A stretch of DNA of 64,000 nucleotides from Parapedobacter tibetensis. GTDB lineage: Bacteria; Bacteroidota; Bacteroidia; Sphingobacteriales; Sphingobacteriaceae. The notes beneath the pieces were generated by a model. It was not told where the DNA came from. It was given only the letters and a program-made list of their open reading frames with translations, and did no database searches. This document shows, in pieces, positions 9,427 to 18,896 of the stretch (position 1 is the first letter of the stretch; every line of letters begins with the position of its first letter). The stretch covers positions 124,001 to 188,000 of the forward strand of contig NZ_JAMKQJ010000010.1 of the NCBI RefSeq assembly GCF_024643205.1, in the 5' to 3' direction. The position numbers and the translations under genes were made by a program.

Positions 9427-10677
9427 ATGATACAATTTTTACAAATTAAACAGGTGGTTCTGAAAGGCTTGTCCTGTTTTACGATTCTTTTTATTCTGTC
9501 GTGCAGCAAAGAAGCGGGTATCGATAACGTACCGGAGTCTGAATTGCAAGATGATTTTTCACTCGAAGCGGGCGTTCTTGCGGCTCCACAGTTTCATAGC
9601 CACACCGTTCTCTTTAATGGGGGCACGGATGGGTACCATTCTTATCGTATCCCCGCACTGGTCAGAACGACTAATGGTACACTACTGGCATTTGCGGAAG
9701 GGCGTGTAGCCAATAATCGGGACTATGGCAATATTAACTTGGTTTATAAACGATCGACAAACCACGGTGCAAGTTGGTCATCGCTGAAGGAAGTGGTAGG
9801 CTGGGGGCAAGGTACCTGGGGTAACCCTACACCTGTAGTTGACCAGAATACAGGCCGGGTTTGGTTGTTCATGTCCTGGAATGATGAATTTCATAATCAA
9901 AATGGGAACGATGGTTACGACAAAATTGATTCCTGGGGGGACCGAAGGGTTTATATGACTTATAGTGATGACCATGGGCTTACCTGGTCACCTCGTCAGA
10001 ATATGACATCTACGCTTTTGCCTCCCGGATATGCCTGGGATGCCATGGGGCCAGGTAATGGGATACAAAAAGCCAAATCACCGGATAACGGCGCATTGAT
10101 TATTCCGGCCACTCGGAGAAATATTTATAGCACCGACGGAGGAAATACCTGGGCGTACCAACAAATTCACGGCGGCACAAATGAAGGCGCGATTGTAGAG
10201 CGGGATAACGGGTCGTTGTTGCGTAATGATCGCCCGAATAGTACCCAATGGAACCAGCATAAGCGCAGGTGGAAAGCGTCTGGGTCGCTAAGCGGCGGCT
10301 TTAATTCGTTTGTACATGATGCGACGTTGTTAGATCCGAAGTGCCAGGCGTCGATTATACGGTATGCCGGCGATCGTGATCGTTTAATATTCTTGAATCC
10401 GGCCAGCACAGAAAGACGCTGCAAAATGCGTGTAAGGATTAGCTATAACAGTGGAGCTACATGGCCCAGAAGCCGTAGACTTCATGATTGGCTTACGGAA
10501 ACCGAAACGTGCAATCAAGGTAAAGGTGGGTATTCAAGTATGACAAAAACAGCAGATTACAAGATTGGCGCATTAGTCGAATATAACGAAAATGTAGGCA
10601 ACGCTACCTCACATCGATCTATCGAATTCCATAGGTTCAATATCCCATGGATATTAAATGGACAATCCGAGCCGTAA
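9427..10677 (+). CDS. Exo-alpha-sialidase, GH33, lipoprotein
   Basis: This is a 416-residue sialidase with a lipobox FILSC (Cys26), so it is probably anchored to the outer membrane surface. YRIPALV places the RIP arginine at residue 74. Asp boxes are STNHGASW, SDDHGLTW, STDGGNTW and SYNSGATW. NEGAIVERDNGSLL supplies the glutamate, RRCKMRVRISY a later arginine, and GGYSSMTK the tyrosine nucleophile, so catalysis looks intact. It differs clearly from the soluble sialidase at 5162, suggesting different linkages or locations. It is first in a unit with its own promoter at 9322-9370, followed 18 bases later by an esterase gene. Confidence 0.93.
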   Translation: MIQFLQIKQVVLKGLSCFTILFILSCSKEAGIDNVPESELQDDFSLEAGVLAAPQFHSHTVLFNGGTDGYHSYRIPALVRTTNGTLLAFAEGRVANNRDYGNINLVYKRSTNHGASWSSLKEVVGWGQGTWGNPTPVVDQNTGRVWLFMSWNDEFHNQNGNDGYDKIDSWGDRRVYMTYSDDHGLTWSPRQNMTSTLLPPGYAWDAMGPGNGIQKAKSPDNGALIIPATRRNIYSTDGGNTWAYQQIHGGTNEGAIVERDNGSLLRNDRPNSTQWNQHKRRWKASGSLSGGFNSFVHDATLLDPKCQASIIRYAGDRDRLIFLNPASTERRCKMRVRISYNSGATWPRSRRLHDWLTETETCNQGKGGYSSMTKTADYKIGALVEYNENVGNATSHRSIEFHRFNIPWILNGQSEP

Positions 10678-10695
10678 AGCTATTAGGATATCGTT

Positions 10696-11490
10696 ATGAA
10701 AGTATTTCGCAGGATTTATAGCGTGTCCGTGGTTCTTTGCGTGTATCTAGTCACACTGGGGGTCCCAATCGTGCTAGGGCAAGAAGTGCAAAAGGATGAC
10801 GACTTCCATATTTATCTTTTGTTGGGCCAATCCAATATGGCTGGCAGGGGAAAAATCACACCGGAATTTGCAGCTATGGAGCATGAAAGGGTTTTCGCCC
10901 TGGATGCTGAAGGACATTGGGTGAAGGCAAAACATCCTCTACATTTCGATAAACCGAAAAGGGCAGGCGTAGGACCAGGGCTTTCGTTTGGGATGGAAAT
11001 CGCTGAGGCGGATTCCGCTATCCGTGTGGGTTTGGTTCCTTGCGCCGTTGGCGGCACGGATATAGGAAAGTGGACCCCCGGTAGTTTCGATGAAATCACC
11101 AAAACCTACCCCTTTGATGATGCCGTGCGCCGGCTGAAGACAGCACAAAAATACGGCGTGATTAAAGGGGTGCTGTGGATGCAGGGTGAAGCGAATAGCA
11201 CAGAAAAAAAGAAGCATAAGTATCTGAAAAAATTATCGAAGTTAATCTCAAGAATAAGAAAGGAATCGAATACCCCCGATTTACCTTTTGTGGTTAGTGA
11301 ATTAGGTAGGTACAAGGATAGCTATGCATTGATAAATGAGCAACTCGCTAAACTGCCGTTAAAGGTTAAAAATACATGGGTCGTTTCGTCTGAAGGGCTG
11401 ACTCATAAGGGAGATGGTGTCCACCTAAACAGTGAATCTGCTCACGAATTGGGAATAAGGTTTGCAAGGGCCGTCCTGTCAATTAGGTAG
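10696..11490 (+). CDS. SGNH-type carbohydrate acetylesterase (SASA domain)
   Basis: This 264-residue exported esterase (signal ending near VLGQ, residue 29) is of the sialate O-acetylesterase-like SASA family. The catalytic serine is in LLGQSNMAG (Ser46), the oxyanion block includes CAVGGTDIGKW, a third block is GVLWMQGEAN, and the Asp/His pair is in DGVHLN near residue 240. It is small and resembles xylan/sialate acetylesterases of CE6 type. In this context it probably removes O-acetyl groups that block sialidases, but acetyl-hexose substrates are possible. It sits between a sialidase and a sulfatase in one transcription unit. Confidence 0.85.
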   Translation: MKVFRRIYSVSVVLCVYLVTLGVPIVLGQEVQKDDDFHIYLLLGQSNMAGRGKITPEFAAMEHERVFALDAEGHWVKAKHPLHFDKPKRAGVGPGLSFGMEIAEADSAIRVGLVPCAVGGTDIGKWTPGSFDEITKTYPFDDAVRRLKTAQKYGVIKGVLWMQGEANSTEKKKHKYLKKLSKLISRIRKESNTPDLPFVVSELGRYKDSYALINEQLAKLPLKVKNTWVVSSEGLTHKGDGVHLNSESAHELGIRFARAVLSIR

Positions 11491-11542
11491 TGAAGGATTC
11501 GTTGCCCGTTTATCTGGAACAAACTACCGTTATGTGGTAAAA

Positions 11543-13291
11543 ATGAAAGAAATGGAAAAAATCATCTTGCTTTTGATTACGAATTTATGCACCTCAGCAC
11601 TGCTGGCCCAGCGGGCACCGCTGCGCGTATTCCACAACGACGTACCCGCCGTCCGCGAAGAATACCGGAAAGCCTATGGCGTGCCGGTGGAAGCAGTGCC
11701 GGCGACAGACCGCCAGCCCAATATGCTGTTTATTACGAGCGACCAGCAATACTGGATGGGCGTGGGTTACAACGATACCACCCTGAAAACACCTAACCTC
11801 GATCGACTGGCCAAATCAGGTATGATTTTCGACCGTGCCTATACCTGCAATCCTGTATGTACCCCTGCGAGGGCTTCGATGATTACAGGCATGTACCCCT
11901 CGCAGCACGGCGCGTATGCCCTCGGTACCAAGCTTCCAGAAACCGTCCCTACCGTTGGCGACTACCTGAAAGAATTGGGTTACCGTACAGCATTGGTTGG
12001 CAAAGCGCACTTCATGCCCTTGGCGGGCAACGCCGAGTACCCCTCGCTGGAAGCCTATCCGGTACTCCAGGACCTGGACTTCTGGACCCATTACCGCGGG
12101 CCGTTCTATGGGTTTGAGTCGGTCGAGCTGGCCCGGCCGCATGGCGACGAAGCGCATGTTGGCCAGCATTATGCCCTCTGGATGGAACGCAAGCTAAAAG
12201 AAGCGGGGCACGATCCCGCAACATGGAAACAATGGTACCGCAAACCCCGGCAAGCGAAATTTAATGCGGCAAACGCGGTGATGCGGCCCATTATGGAGGA
12301 ACATGCCGCACAAGGGAACGCCCAGAATGGGGTATGGAACATCCCCGGTGAATACCATTTAAATGCATGGATAGCCGACCAGACCAATGCACAAATCGAT
12401 GTATCAATCAAAGATGGAAGGCCTTTTTTCGTGTGGGCAAGTTTTTTTGACCCGCATCCGCCCTACCTGGTTCCCGAGCCATGGGCTTCAATGTATGACC
12501 CCGAAGATATGGTCCTGCCCGAGGTGCCCCAAGGCGATCTGGATGACATGCCGCACCACTACCGGATGACGCAGACCAACCAAAAAGGATGGAACAAGCA
12601 ATACATGGAAGACGGACAGGGCGTCCATGGATTCTACAGTCACCTGGTGAATCCCGAAAAAGCCAAGCGGGACAAAGCCATCTATTACGGCATGATCTCT
12701 ATGATGGATCACTACATCGGCAAGATCCTGGATCACCTGGAGCAAACCGGTCAGCTGGAAAACACCATCATCGTGTTTACCACCGATCACGGGCATCACC
12801 TGGGTACGCATGGCCTTTATGCCAAGGGCGGCTTCGCTTTTGAGGAAGACCTGCGTATTCCGTTTGTCGTTTCATGGAAAGACCGCTTTCCATCGGGCGG
12901 GCGCACTGATGCCCTCATATCCGTGGTGGATCTTGCCCCGACCTTTATCTCCCTTGCCGGCGGCGAAAAACCGACAACCATGAGCGGTGTTGATGCCTCG
13001 GCCCTCTGGTATGGCAAAGCTGACAAGGTACGCGATTGGGTCATTACTGAAAATCACTTCCAGCCTACTAAATTTTACCAGAAGACCTATATCGAAGGAC
13101 GGTATAAAATAACCTGGTACATGCATTCCGATGAAGGAGAGCTATTCGATTTACAGACCGATCCACAGGAATTCAACAACCTATGGCAACAAGAAGACTT
13201 CAAGGAACTGAAAATGGAAATGATGCACCGGGCCATGCAAGCTGATATGTTTAAGGAGACGGCATGGATGCCTCGCTTAGGGCCGGCTTAA
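11543..13291 (+). CDS. Sulfatase, FGly type (arylsulfatase/choline-sulfatase-like)
   Basis: This is a 582-residue sulfatase. The start at 11543 is preferred over an upstream in-frame one because it gives a signal peptide (KIILLLITNLCTSALLAQ). The maturation motif CTPAR (Cys106) within PVCTPARASMITGMYPSQHG marks a formylglycine sulfatase. Metal-ligand motifs include NMLFITSDQQYW and TDHGHHLGTHGLYAKGG. A terminal DLQTDPQEFNNLW segment is family-typical. The gene is notably GC-rich (38 G+C in the 60 bases 12001-12060), unlike the AT-rich genes on either side, suggesting separate acquisition. The target sulfate ester is unknown. Confidence 0.93.
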   Translation: MKEMEKIILLLITNLCTSALLAQRAPLRVFHNDVPAVREEYRKAYGVPVEAVPATDRQPNMLFITSDQQYWMGVGYNDTTLKTPNLDRLAKSGMIFDRAYTCNPVCTPARASMITGMYPSQHGAYALGTKLPETVPTVGDYLKELGYRTALVGKAHFMPLAGNAEYPSLEAYPVLQDLDFWTHYRGPFYGFESVELARPHGDEAHVGQHYALWMERKLKEAGHDPATWKQWYRKPRQAKFNAANAVMRPIMEEHAAQGNAQNGVWNIPGEYHLNAWIADQTNAQIDVSIKDGRPFFVWASFFDPHPPYLVPEPWASMYDPEDMVLPEVPQGDLDDMPHHYRMTQTNQKGWNKQYMEDGQGVHGFYSHLVNPEKAKRDKAIYYGMISMMDHYIGKILDHLEQTGQLENTIIVFTTDHGHHLGTHGLYAKGGFAFEEDLRIPFVVSWKDRFPSGGRTDALISVVDLAPTFISLAGGEKPTTMSGVDASALWYGKADKVRDWVITENHFQPTKFYQKTYIEGRYKITWYMHSDEGELFDLQTDPQEFNNLWQQEDFKELKMEMMHRAMQADMFKETAWMPRLGPA

Positions 13292-13585
13292 TGGTTGAAA
13301 TGAGCATAACCCCCGGTAAATGCTATTTGTAATAATTGGATAAATTTAACTATAAACGCCAAAAGAATAAAAACATATGAAACCGACATGATTAAAAATA
13401 ATCATTATTCACATTCCTGTCTATTTTTAACGGCGTTCATGAATGCTTTGCAGTTAAACCCACAGGGGTCCGCCAGCTGGCGGATTAATCATCAAAGGTT
13501 CCATCTGGCCATTGAACCGAGCTTGCGAGCTCATTGATGCCTTGAAAAGTCAAATAATGACATCAATAAAATTAAAAATAAACAG
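13292..13585. other. Intergenic region with hairpin and 16-base perfect palindrome
   Basis: This 294-base gap has no convincing gene. It contains a 7-base-pair hairpin ATGATTA-AAAA-TAATCAT at 13388-13405, then a patch of higher GC with the perfect palindrome TCCGCCAGCTGGCGGA at 13469-13484 and a GAGCT/AGCTC stem near 13521. The segment TCATTGATGCCTT near 13530 recurs inverted near 44955. No TANNTTTG promoter resembling those at 9346, 15635 and 24459 is seen, so the promoter of the GH27 gene is unclear. Confidence 0.6.
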
Positions 13586-15520
13586 ATGAAATACACTGGT
13601 CTTTGTTGTTTAGTAACACTTTTTTTATGTGTGTTTGCTAATAGTGCCCTAAGCCAAGTACGTGATAGTAGCTGGTTTTCCGAAATGTATCATTCTATTA
13701 CCCATACCGATTCTTCAGCATGGAAGAATAATGTTAGTCATCTTTGGTATGAATTGAGGGGTCGTTTCACCAATGCTGATGTTCTTCTGGAAATGAGTTG
13801 GGAAGAGCGTGATGGTATCTGGAGTGATGCATTACCAAAGGGAATTAAAGGAACGCAGGTCCTGGCGAATAAGTATTTAGATGCATACAGGGTTTCATGT
13901 AATGAACGCGGAGTAGCGCCGGAACCGCTTGATTCAGCCGTTAGAACCATGGAAGATCTCGTAAGTCTCCGGGCAGTTTACTTGGCTTCGAGGAAGGCAG
14001 AGTATATTATTTTAACACCTAAACCGAGTAAAAGTCCAAAAATAAATAGTCCGAAACTATACGGCGTGCGTCCAAACCATGAGATCATCTATAGGATTGC
14101 GGTTTCTGGCGAGAAGCCAATGCGATATGCGGTTAACGGATTGCCACCGGGTTCTTATTTAGACGAAGAGTCTGGTGTAATTAGAGGAAGCATCGCTAAA
14201 AAGGGAGCATATGATGTTGTTATTACCGCTCAAAATAAACATGGTAAGGATGAACAGCACGTGTTAATTAAGGTAGGCGGAGATATTGCGCTAACCCCAC
14301 CAATGGGCTGGAATAGCTGGAATTCCTATGCGTGCAATGTTACGGCGGCTGATATTAAAAATGCTGCAGATATCCTGATTGACTCGGGCCTTGCAGATTT
14401 CGGTTGGAGCTATATTAATATTGATGATTGCTGGATGAAGGTGCCGGATATCGAGCATATGCCCGAAGGGGAAGATAAAGCGATTCGGAAACCTTATTAC
14501 GAGGCGAACGTAGCTTTCCGTACCAACACAAAGAAAGTACGTTTTAATGAACATGAACTGGTCGGTAAGACAAGGGATGATAACGGAAGCATTTTGTCCA
14601 ATAAAGATTTCCCGGATATGCAATCTTTGACGGGGTATTTGCACGAATATGGGCTTAAAGCAGGGATTTATACATCACCCGGACCACTAACGTGCCAACG
14701 TTATGAAGGTAGTTATGAACATGAAATGGAGGACGCTCAACAATTCGCAAAATGGGGATTTGACTACTTGAAATATGATTGGTGCGGATACCGAGGCGTA
14801 GTTCCGGAACCGGATTTAAACGAAGCCCAATTACCGTATCGCTTGATGGGCGATGCGTTAAAAAGTGTGAATAGAGACATTGTCTTTAGTCTGTGTCAAT
14901 ACGGGAATAAAGATGTTTGGAAATGGGGAAAATCTATTGGCGGAAACTTATGGCGTACCAGGGGTGATATAAGGGACAATTGGGGAAGCATTTTAAAAAA
15001 CGGCTTTAGCCAGGCAGGCTTGGAATCCTATGCAGGTCCGGGACATTGGAATGATCCGGACATGCTGGTTGTTGGTTATGTGGGATGGAGCCAGCATTTG
15101 AGGCCCACCATGCTTTCTCCTAATGAACAATATGCCCATATTTCACTTTGGAGTTTACTTAGTGCGCCGCTTCTAATCGGATCCGATTTAACCCGTTTGG
15201 ATCCGTTTACTTACAATTTACTGTCAAATGCTGAAGTTATTGCCATTAATCAAGACATGCTGGGGAATCAGGCTACAAGAGTCCTAAAAGAAGATGATAT
15301 TCAGGTGTGGGTAAAATCCTTGTCAGATGGATCGATGGCTGTGGGAATATTCAATCTTGGTGAAACTCCGCTATCATATAAACTATCATTATCCGCTTTG
15401 GGCTTATCTCGTAACCATCATGCCCGCGATGTGTGGACACAGAAAGATTTAGGAACGTTTAGCGGAAATATTGATCTTGACATCAATAGACATGGCGTTA
15501 AGCTGTTGAAAATAAAATAA
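13586..15520 (+). CDS. Alpha-galactosidase-like GH27 with N-terminal Ig-like domain
   Basis: This is a 644-residue exported enzyme with a signal to about residue 23 (NSALSQ). Residues 165-230 look like a putative Ig (He_PIG) domain (RYAVNGLPPGSYLDEESGVI). From residue 233 the GH27 barrel starts with PPMGWNSWNSYACN. The nucleophile is Asp398 in YLKYDWCG and the acid/base is Asp461 in RTRGDIRDNW; SAPLLIGSDL is a further family motif. It should remove alpha-galactose or alpha-N-acetylgalactosamine residues. It stands alone between two gaps and may be monocistronic. Function of the first 160 residues is not recognised. Confidence 0.9.
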   Translation: MKYTGLCCLVTLFLCVFANSALSQVRDSSWFSEMYHSITHTDSSAWKNNVSHLWYELRGRFTNADVLLEMSWEERDGIWSDALPKGIKGTQVLANKYLDAYRVSCNERGVAPEPLDSAVRTMEDLVSLRAVYLASRKAEYIILTPKPSKSPKINSPKLYGVRPNHEIIYRIAVSGEKPMRYAVNGLPPGSYLDEESGVIRGSIAKKGAYDVVITAQNKHGKDEQHVLIKVGGDIALTPPMGWNSWNSYACNVTAADIKNAADILIDSGLADFGWSYINIDDCWMKVPDIEHMPEGEDKAIRKPYYEANVAFRTNTKKVRFNEHELVGKTRDDNGSILSNKDFPDMQSLTGYLHEYGLKAGIYTSPGPLTCQRYEGSYEHEMEDAQQFAKWGFDYLKYDWCGYRGVVPEPDLNEAQLPYRLMGDALKSVNRDIVFSLCQYGNKDVWKWGKSIGGNLWRTRGDIRDNWGSILKNGFSQAGLESYAGPGHWNDPDMLVVGYVGWSQHLRPTMLSPNEQYAHISLWSLLSAPLLIGSDLTRLDPFTYNLLSNAEVIAINQDMLGNQATRVLKEDDIQVWVKSLSDGSMAVGIFNLGETPLSYKLSLSALGLSRNHHARDVWTQKDLGTFSGNIDLDINRHGVKLLKIK

Positions 15521-15544
15521 TATGAAGTACGCATAACGTTATCG

Positions 15545-15563
15545 CTCCCCGGACCCCGGGGAG
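15545..15563 (+). terminator. GC-rich hairpin after the GH27 gene
   Basis: An 8-base-pair stem CTCCCCGG / CCGGGGAG with a 3-base loop lies 24 bases after the GH27 stop codon. There is no T tract immediately after it, so it may be a weak or factor-assisted terminator. The palindrome ATAACGTTAT (15533-15542) lies just before it. Confidence 0.5.
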
Positions 15564-15610
15564 AAGCTGATTGAACATTAACCCTCGTTTAACAATTTTT
15601 AAACAATAAT

Positions 15611-15659
15611 TTGGAACTATCGAACGTTAAACTCTATATTTGTTGATATGTTCTACATA
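15611..15659 (+). promoter_or_regulatory. Bacteroidota promoter with shared operator-like module, copy 2
   Basis: TTGGAA begins at 15611, a 21-base spacer follows, then TATATTTG at 15635-15642. The 25 bases 15635-15659 match copies 1 and 3 exactly. Similarity to copy 1 also extends upstream (AACA-rich, then TTGGAA) and downstream (ACCAAT). It serves the second SusC/SusD operon starting at 15694. Confidence 0.82.
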
Positions 15660-15693
15660 AAGACCAATGTCCAATATTAAATTTAACTGAGTT

Positions 15694-18600
15694 ATGAGGG
15701 TTAATTTGTTAGTTATTGTTTTCCTGTGTTGTACTATTTTTTCAATGCAACATGTAGTCGCACAGGATAGGAGGGTTGCGGGTACGGTCAGTGGGGCTGA
15801 CGGAAATCCGCTCGAAGGGGTGACGGTTTCACTCAAAGATTCAAATGCAAAAACCACTACGGATGGAAACGGAGCATTTAGCATCGATGTGCCGCCCACG
15901 GGGCAAGTGCTCATTTTTACGGCTATCGGGTTCGAAACGATAGAGACTCCTATACCCGCGTCAAATGAAGTCAACATTACGCTAGCCGGCGCACATGAGC
16001 GTTTGGACGAAGTCGTGGTGGTGGGATATGGCACCCAATCACGCCGAACGATTACTTCAGCCATTACGAAAATCAGTGGTGAGGCTTTGCGTAACATTCC
16101 CATCAGTACAGTAGGGGAGGGATTGAAAGGCAAAGTGGCCGGTGCACGCGTGTATCAGTCCAACAATACGCCAGGTGCGGATGCTGTTTTCCGGATACGA
16201 GGTGGGTCGTCCATCAATAAATCAAACAATCCGCTGGTACTGGTGGATGGGGTGGAACGGGCGTTTTCCGGTATCAATCCCAATGATGTGGAATCGATCG
16301 AAGTGCTCAAAGATGCGGCGTCTACGGCCATCTACGGTTCGCGCGCTTCCAATGGGGTGGTGTTGATTACCACCAAACAGGGATCAGCCTCGCAGGCGCC
16401 GCGGATTACGTTTGATGCGAGCCTTGCATACCAGGAACCGGAAACCCTCATCGATTTTATGAATTCGAGGGACTATATCAATACGGTGCGCCCGGCCGTG
16501 GCCTTGAGTCCGAACCCGCAGTACAACAGCGCTTCGGGATATTCGGCCAGTTCCGGCAATGATGAAAGCTCGCTTTATTCCACCCGATACCTAGGCGAGG
16601 GTGAAGCTGTGCCCGCAGGGTACAGTTCGATGCCTGACCCCGTGGATCCAAGTAGAACATTGATCTATCAAGATAACGATTACCAATCGCTGATGTTCCG
16701 CGAAGTGCTTTGGCAAAACTATTACCTGGGCGTCGATGGAGGCAATGAGTATCTTCGGTATGCGGCCAGCGGTGGCTATACGGATGATGCCGGCGTAGCC
16801 TTAGGCACCGGTTATACCCGTTATAGTGCACGAGCAAAGACGGATGTGACGATCTCGGAACGGCTTACATTAAATACGGCCGTTGATTTTTCGTTGACGC
16901 GTTCCAGTCAATTTGAAAACCAGCAGAACGTGATTGCAAGGGGATTGGCTACACCGCCTACCCAGAAAATATACTATGCAGACGGTCGGCCGACACCAGG
17001 CTACAACGCTACCTCGCCAAACCCCGTCTGGTGGAATTATACCCGCGACGTGGCAAACAAGGACCAACGGCTTTCCTTGATTGGTGGTTTAAATTACCGG
17101 ATTTTGGACCAATTGAAGGCCAATGTCCAACTTTCGAACTATAACCACGCCACGCAATATGATTATTTTGAAAGAGCGCATGAATTCAGCGGTCTCCGGA
17201 CCACTGAGGCTAGGTTTGCTGAGCTGGAACGGACCAAACTGGACGCCTATCTCTCTTATGATGAGACCTTTGGTAGCCAGCACGCGCTATCGGGGATGGC
17301 GGGTTATTCGTACCAGGTGACCGATAACAAGGGGTTTTCCGCCAGCGCCACGGGTGCGAGCTCCGACAAAGTGCCTACGTTGACCGCCGGACCGAATAAG
17401 ACCGGCGCAGATAGCAATTTTGATGAAGAGGTGTTGATCGGTTATTTCGGTCGCCTCTCCTATGATTACATGAAGAAATACCTGCTGATGGCGACATTTC
17501 GGGTCGACGGCTCGTCGCTGTTTGCGCAGGAGAACCGCTGGGGCTTTTTCCCGGGGGTGTCAGCAGGTTGGGTGATTTCGGACGAAAATTTCTTACAGAA
17601 TAGCCCGGTCATCAATTACTTAAAACTGCGGACAAGTTACGGACAGACGGGTAACAACGCAATCGGGTTGTACGATGCGCTTGGCCGGTATGCGACCGAC
17701 GCCCGGTATAATGGAAATGCGGGTATTGTTCCTGGGACCTCAGGCAATGCCACCGCTACCATGCCGAACCGGGACCTGACCTGGGAAACCTCGACGCAGC
17801 TCGATGCTGGTTTCGATTTGAATATTATCAATAACCGGATTTCAATCAGTGCCGATTATTTTAACAAAATCACGGAAGATTTGCTGTTCAGCATGGAGCT
17901 GCCTAATACTTCTGGTTTTGATAACGTACAAACCAATGTCGGCAAGGTGCGGTTCCATGGTTATGACTTGGAATTGTCGTCGCGCAACATCCAGACGGAT
18001 GCATTTTCCTGGGATTCGAAACTTACTTGGAGCTTTGTCAAGAACAAAGTGCTCGAATTGCCGGACAATGGCCGAGACCGTAATCGTATCGGCGGGATTA
18101 CCCTGGCTGACGGGACGGCTTTCGGCGGTACTGCCGAGGGGGAGTCGTTGTATCGGTATACGGGCTATGTGGTGGACCATATCCTGCAAAATGCGGAGCA
18201 GGCGGCCAATGCACGGTACGATGAGCGTGCGCGCGGCTTTGATCCTACAGATGGACAAAGCATACGCGGCCGGAAATTGCCGGGCGACTATGAATGGATG
18301 GACCGCGATGGGGATGGGCGGATTACGACCATGGACCAGTTTGACTTGGGTGTAACGGTGCCACACACTACCGGTGGCTTGAATAACTCCTTCTCGTATA
18401 AAAACTTTAGCCTGAACATATTCGTGGATTGGGCATTGGGACATTCGATTAACCACAATGCGTATATGCGCTACTTCATGAATACCTTTGCCAACAACTA
18501 CACCATTGTGGACGAAGTTAAAGAGACGTGGAAGCAAGAGGGTGATGGCACCAAGTATGCCCGGTTTACGGCGAACGATCCCGACGCTGGCAACTCGAAC

Positions 18601-18885
18601 TTTTCGAGGACATCAGACGTATTCAATTACAAAGGTGATTACCTCTGCATCCGGGAAGTGACCTTGCAATACCGCATGCCGGAGAAGGTCTTCGCTAAAT
18701 TGGGAATCAAGGATATGACCCTGACCTTGTCCGGAAACAATCTGCATTATTTCTCTGCCGTGCAGGGCAAGGGTATTTCGCCCGAGGTGGGAGCGTCTAC
18801 TACGTATAGCAATAGTAACGCAACCCGGTATTACAATTATCCGCCAATCAGAAGGTTTTCGATTGGAGCTAAAATTACACTGTAA
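15694..18885 (+). CDS. SusC-family TonB-dependent outer membrane receptor
   Basis: This is a complete 1063-residue receptor. A signal peptide ends at VVAQ (residue 24). Residues 27-105 are a carboxypeptidase-regulatory-like domain (RRVAGTVSGADGNPLEGVTV). The plug follows (DEVVVVGYGTQSRRTITSAI, then RIRGGSSINKSNNPLVLVDG and ASTAIYGSRASNGVV), then a beta barrel ending RRFSIGAKITL. There is no N-terminal STN domain, so signalling to a FecI/FecR pair is not suggested. It imports oligosaccharides with TonB energy and pairs with the SusD gene 11 bases downstream. It is the first gene after promoter copy 2. Confidence 0.97.
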   Translation: MRVNLLVIVFLCCTIFSMQHVVAQDRRVAGTVSGADGNPLEGVTVSLKDSNAKTTTDGNGAFSIDVPPTGQVLIFTAIGFETIETPIPASNEVNITLAGAHERLDEVVVVGYGTQSRRTITSAITKISGEALRNIPISTVGEGLKGKVAGARVYQSNNTPGADAVFRIRGGSSINKSNNPLVLVDGVERAFSGINPNDVESIEVLKDAASTAIYGSRASNGVVLITTKQGSASQAPRITFDASLAYQEPETLIDFMNSRDYINTVRPAVALSPNPQYNSASGYSASSGNDESSLYSTRYLGEGEAVPAGYSSMPDPVDPSRTLIYQDNDYQSLMFREVLWQNYYLGVDGGNEYLRYAASGGYTDDAGVALGTGYTRYSARAKTDVTISERLTLNTAVDFSLTRSSQFENQQNVIARGLATPPTQKIYYADGRPTPGYNATSPNPVWWNYTRDVANKDQRLSLIGGLNYRILDQLKANVQLSNYNHATQYDYFERAHEFSGLRTTEARFAELERTKLDAYLSYDETFGSQHALSGMAGYSYQVTDNKGFSASATGASSDKVPTLTAGPNKTGADSNFDEEVLIGYFGRLSYDYMKKYLLMATFRVDGSSLFAQENRWGFFPGVSAGWVISDENFLQNSPVINYLKLRTSYGQTGNNAIGLYDALGRYATDARYNGNAGIVPGTSGNATATMPNRDLTWETSTQLDAGFDLNIINNRISISADYFNKITEDLLFSMELPNTSGFDNVQTNVGKVRFHGYDLELSSRNIQTDAFSWDSKLTWSFVKNKVLELPDNGRDRNRIGGITLADGTAFGGTAEGESLYRYTGYVVDHILQNAEQAANARYDERARGFDPTDGQSIRGRKLPGDYEWMDRDGDGRITTMDQFDLGVTVPHTTGGLNNSFSYKNFSLNIFVDWALGHSINHNAYMRYFMNTFANNYTIVDEVKETWKQEGDGTKYARFTANDPDAGNSNFSRTSDVFNYKGDYLCIREVTLQYRMPEKVFAKLGIKDMTLTLSGNNLHYFSAVQGKGISPEVGASTTYSNSNATRYYNYPPIRRFSIGAKITL

Positions 18886-18896
18886 ATCACAGCGTC

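Noticed and set aside
13469..13484. The 16-base palindrome as the end of an insertion sequence
   Set aside because: No transposase, second terminal repeat or target duplication is visible.
17842..18537. A 231-codon minus-strand open frame inside the second susC gene
   Set aside because: It is opposite conserved SusC barrel sequence and shows no family motif.
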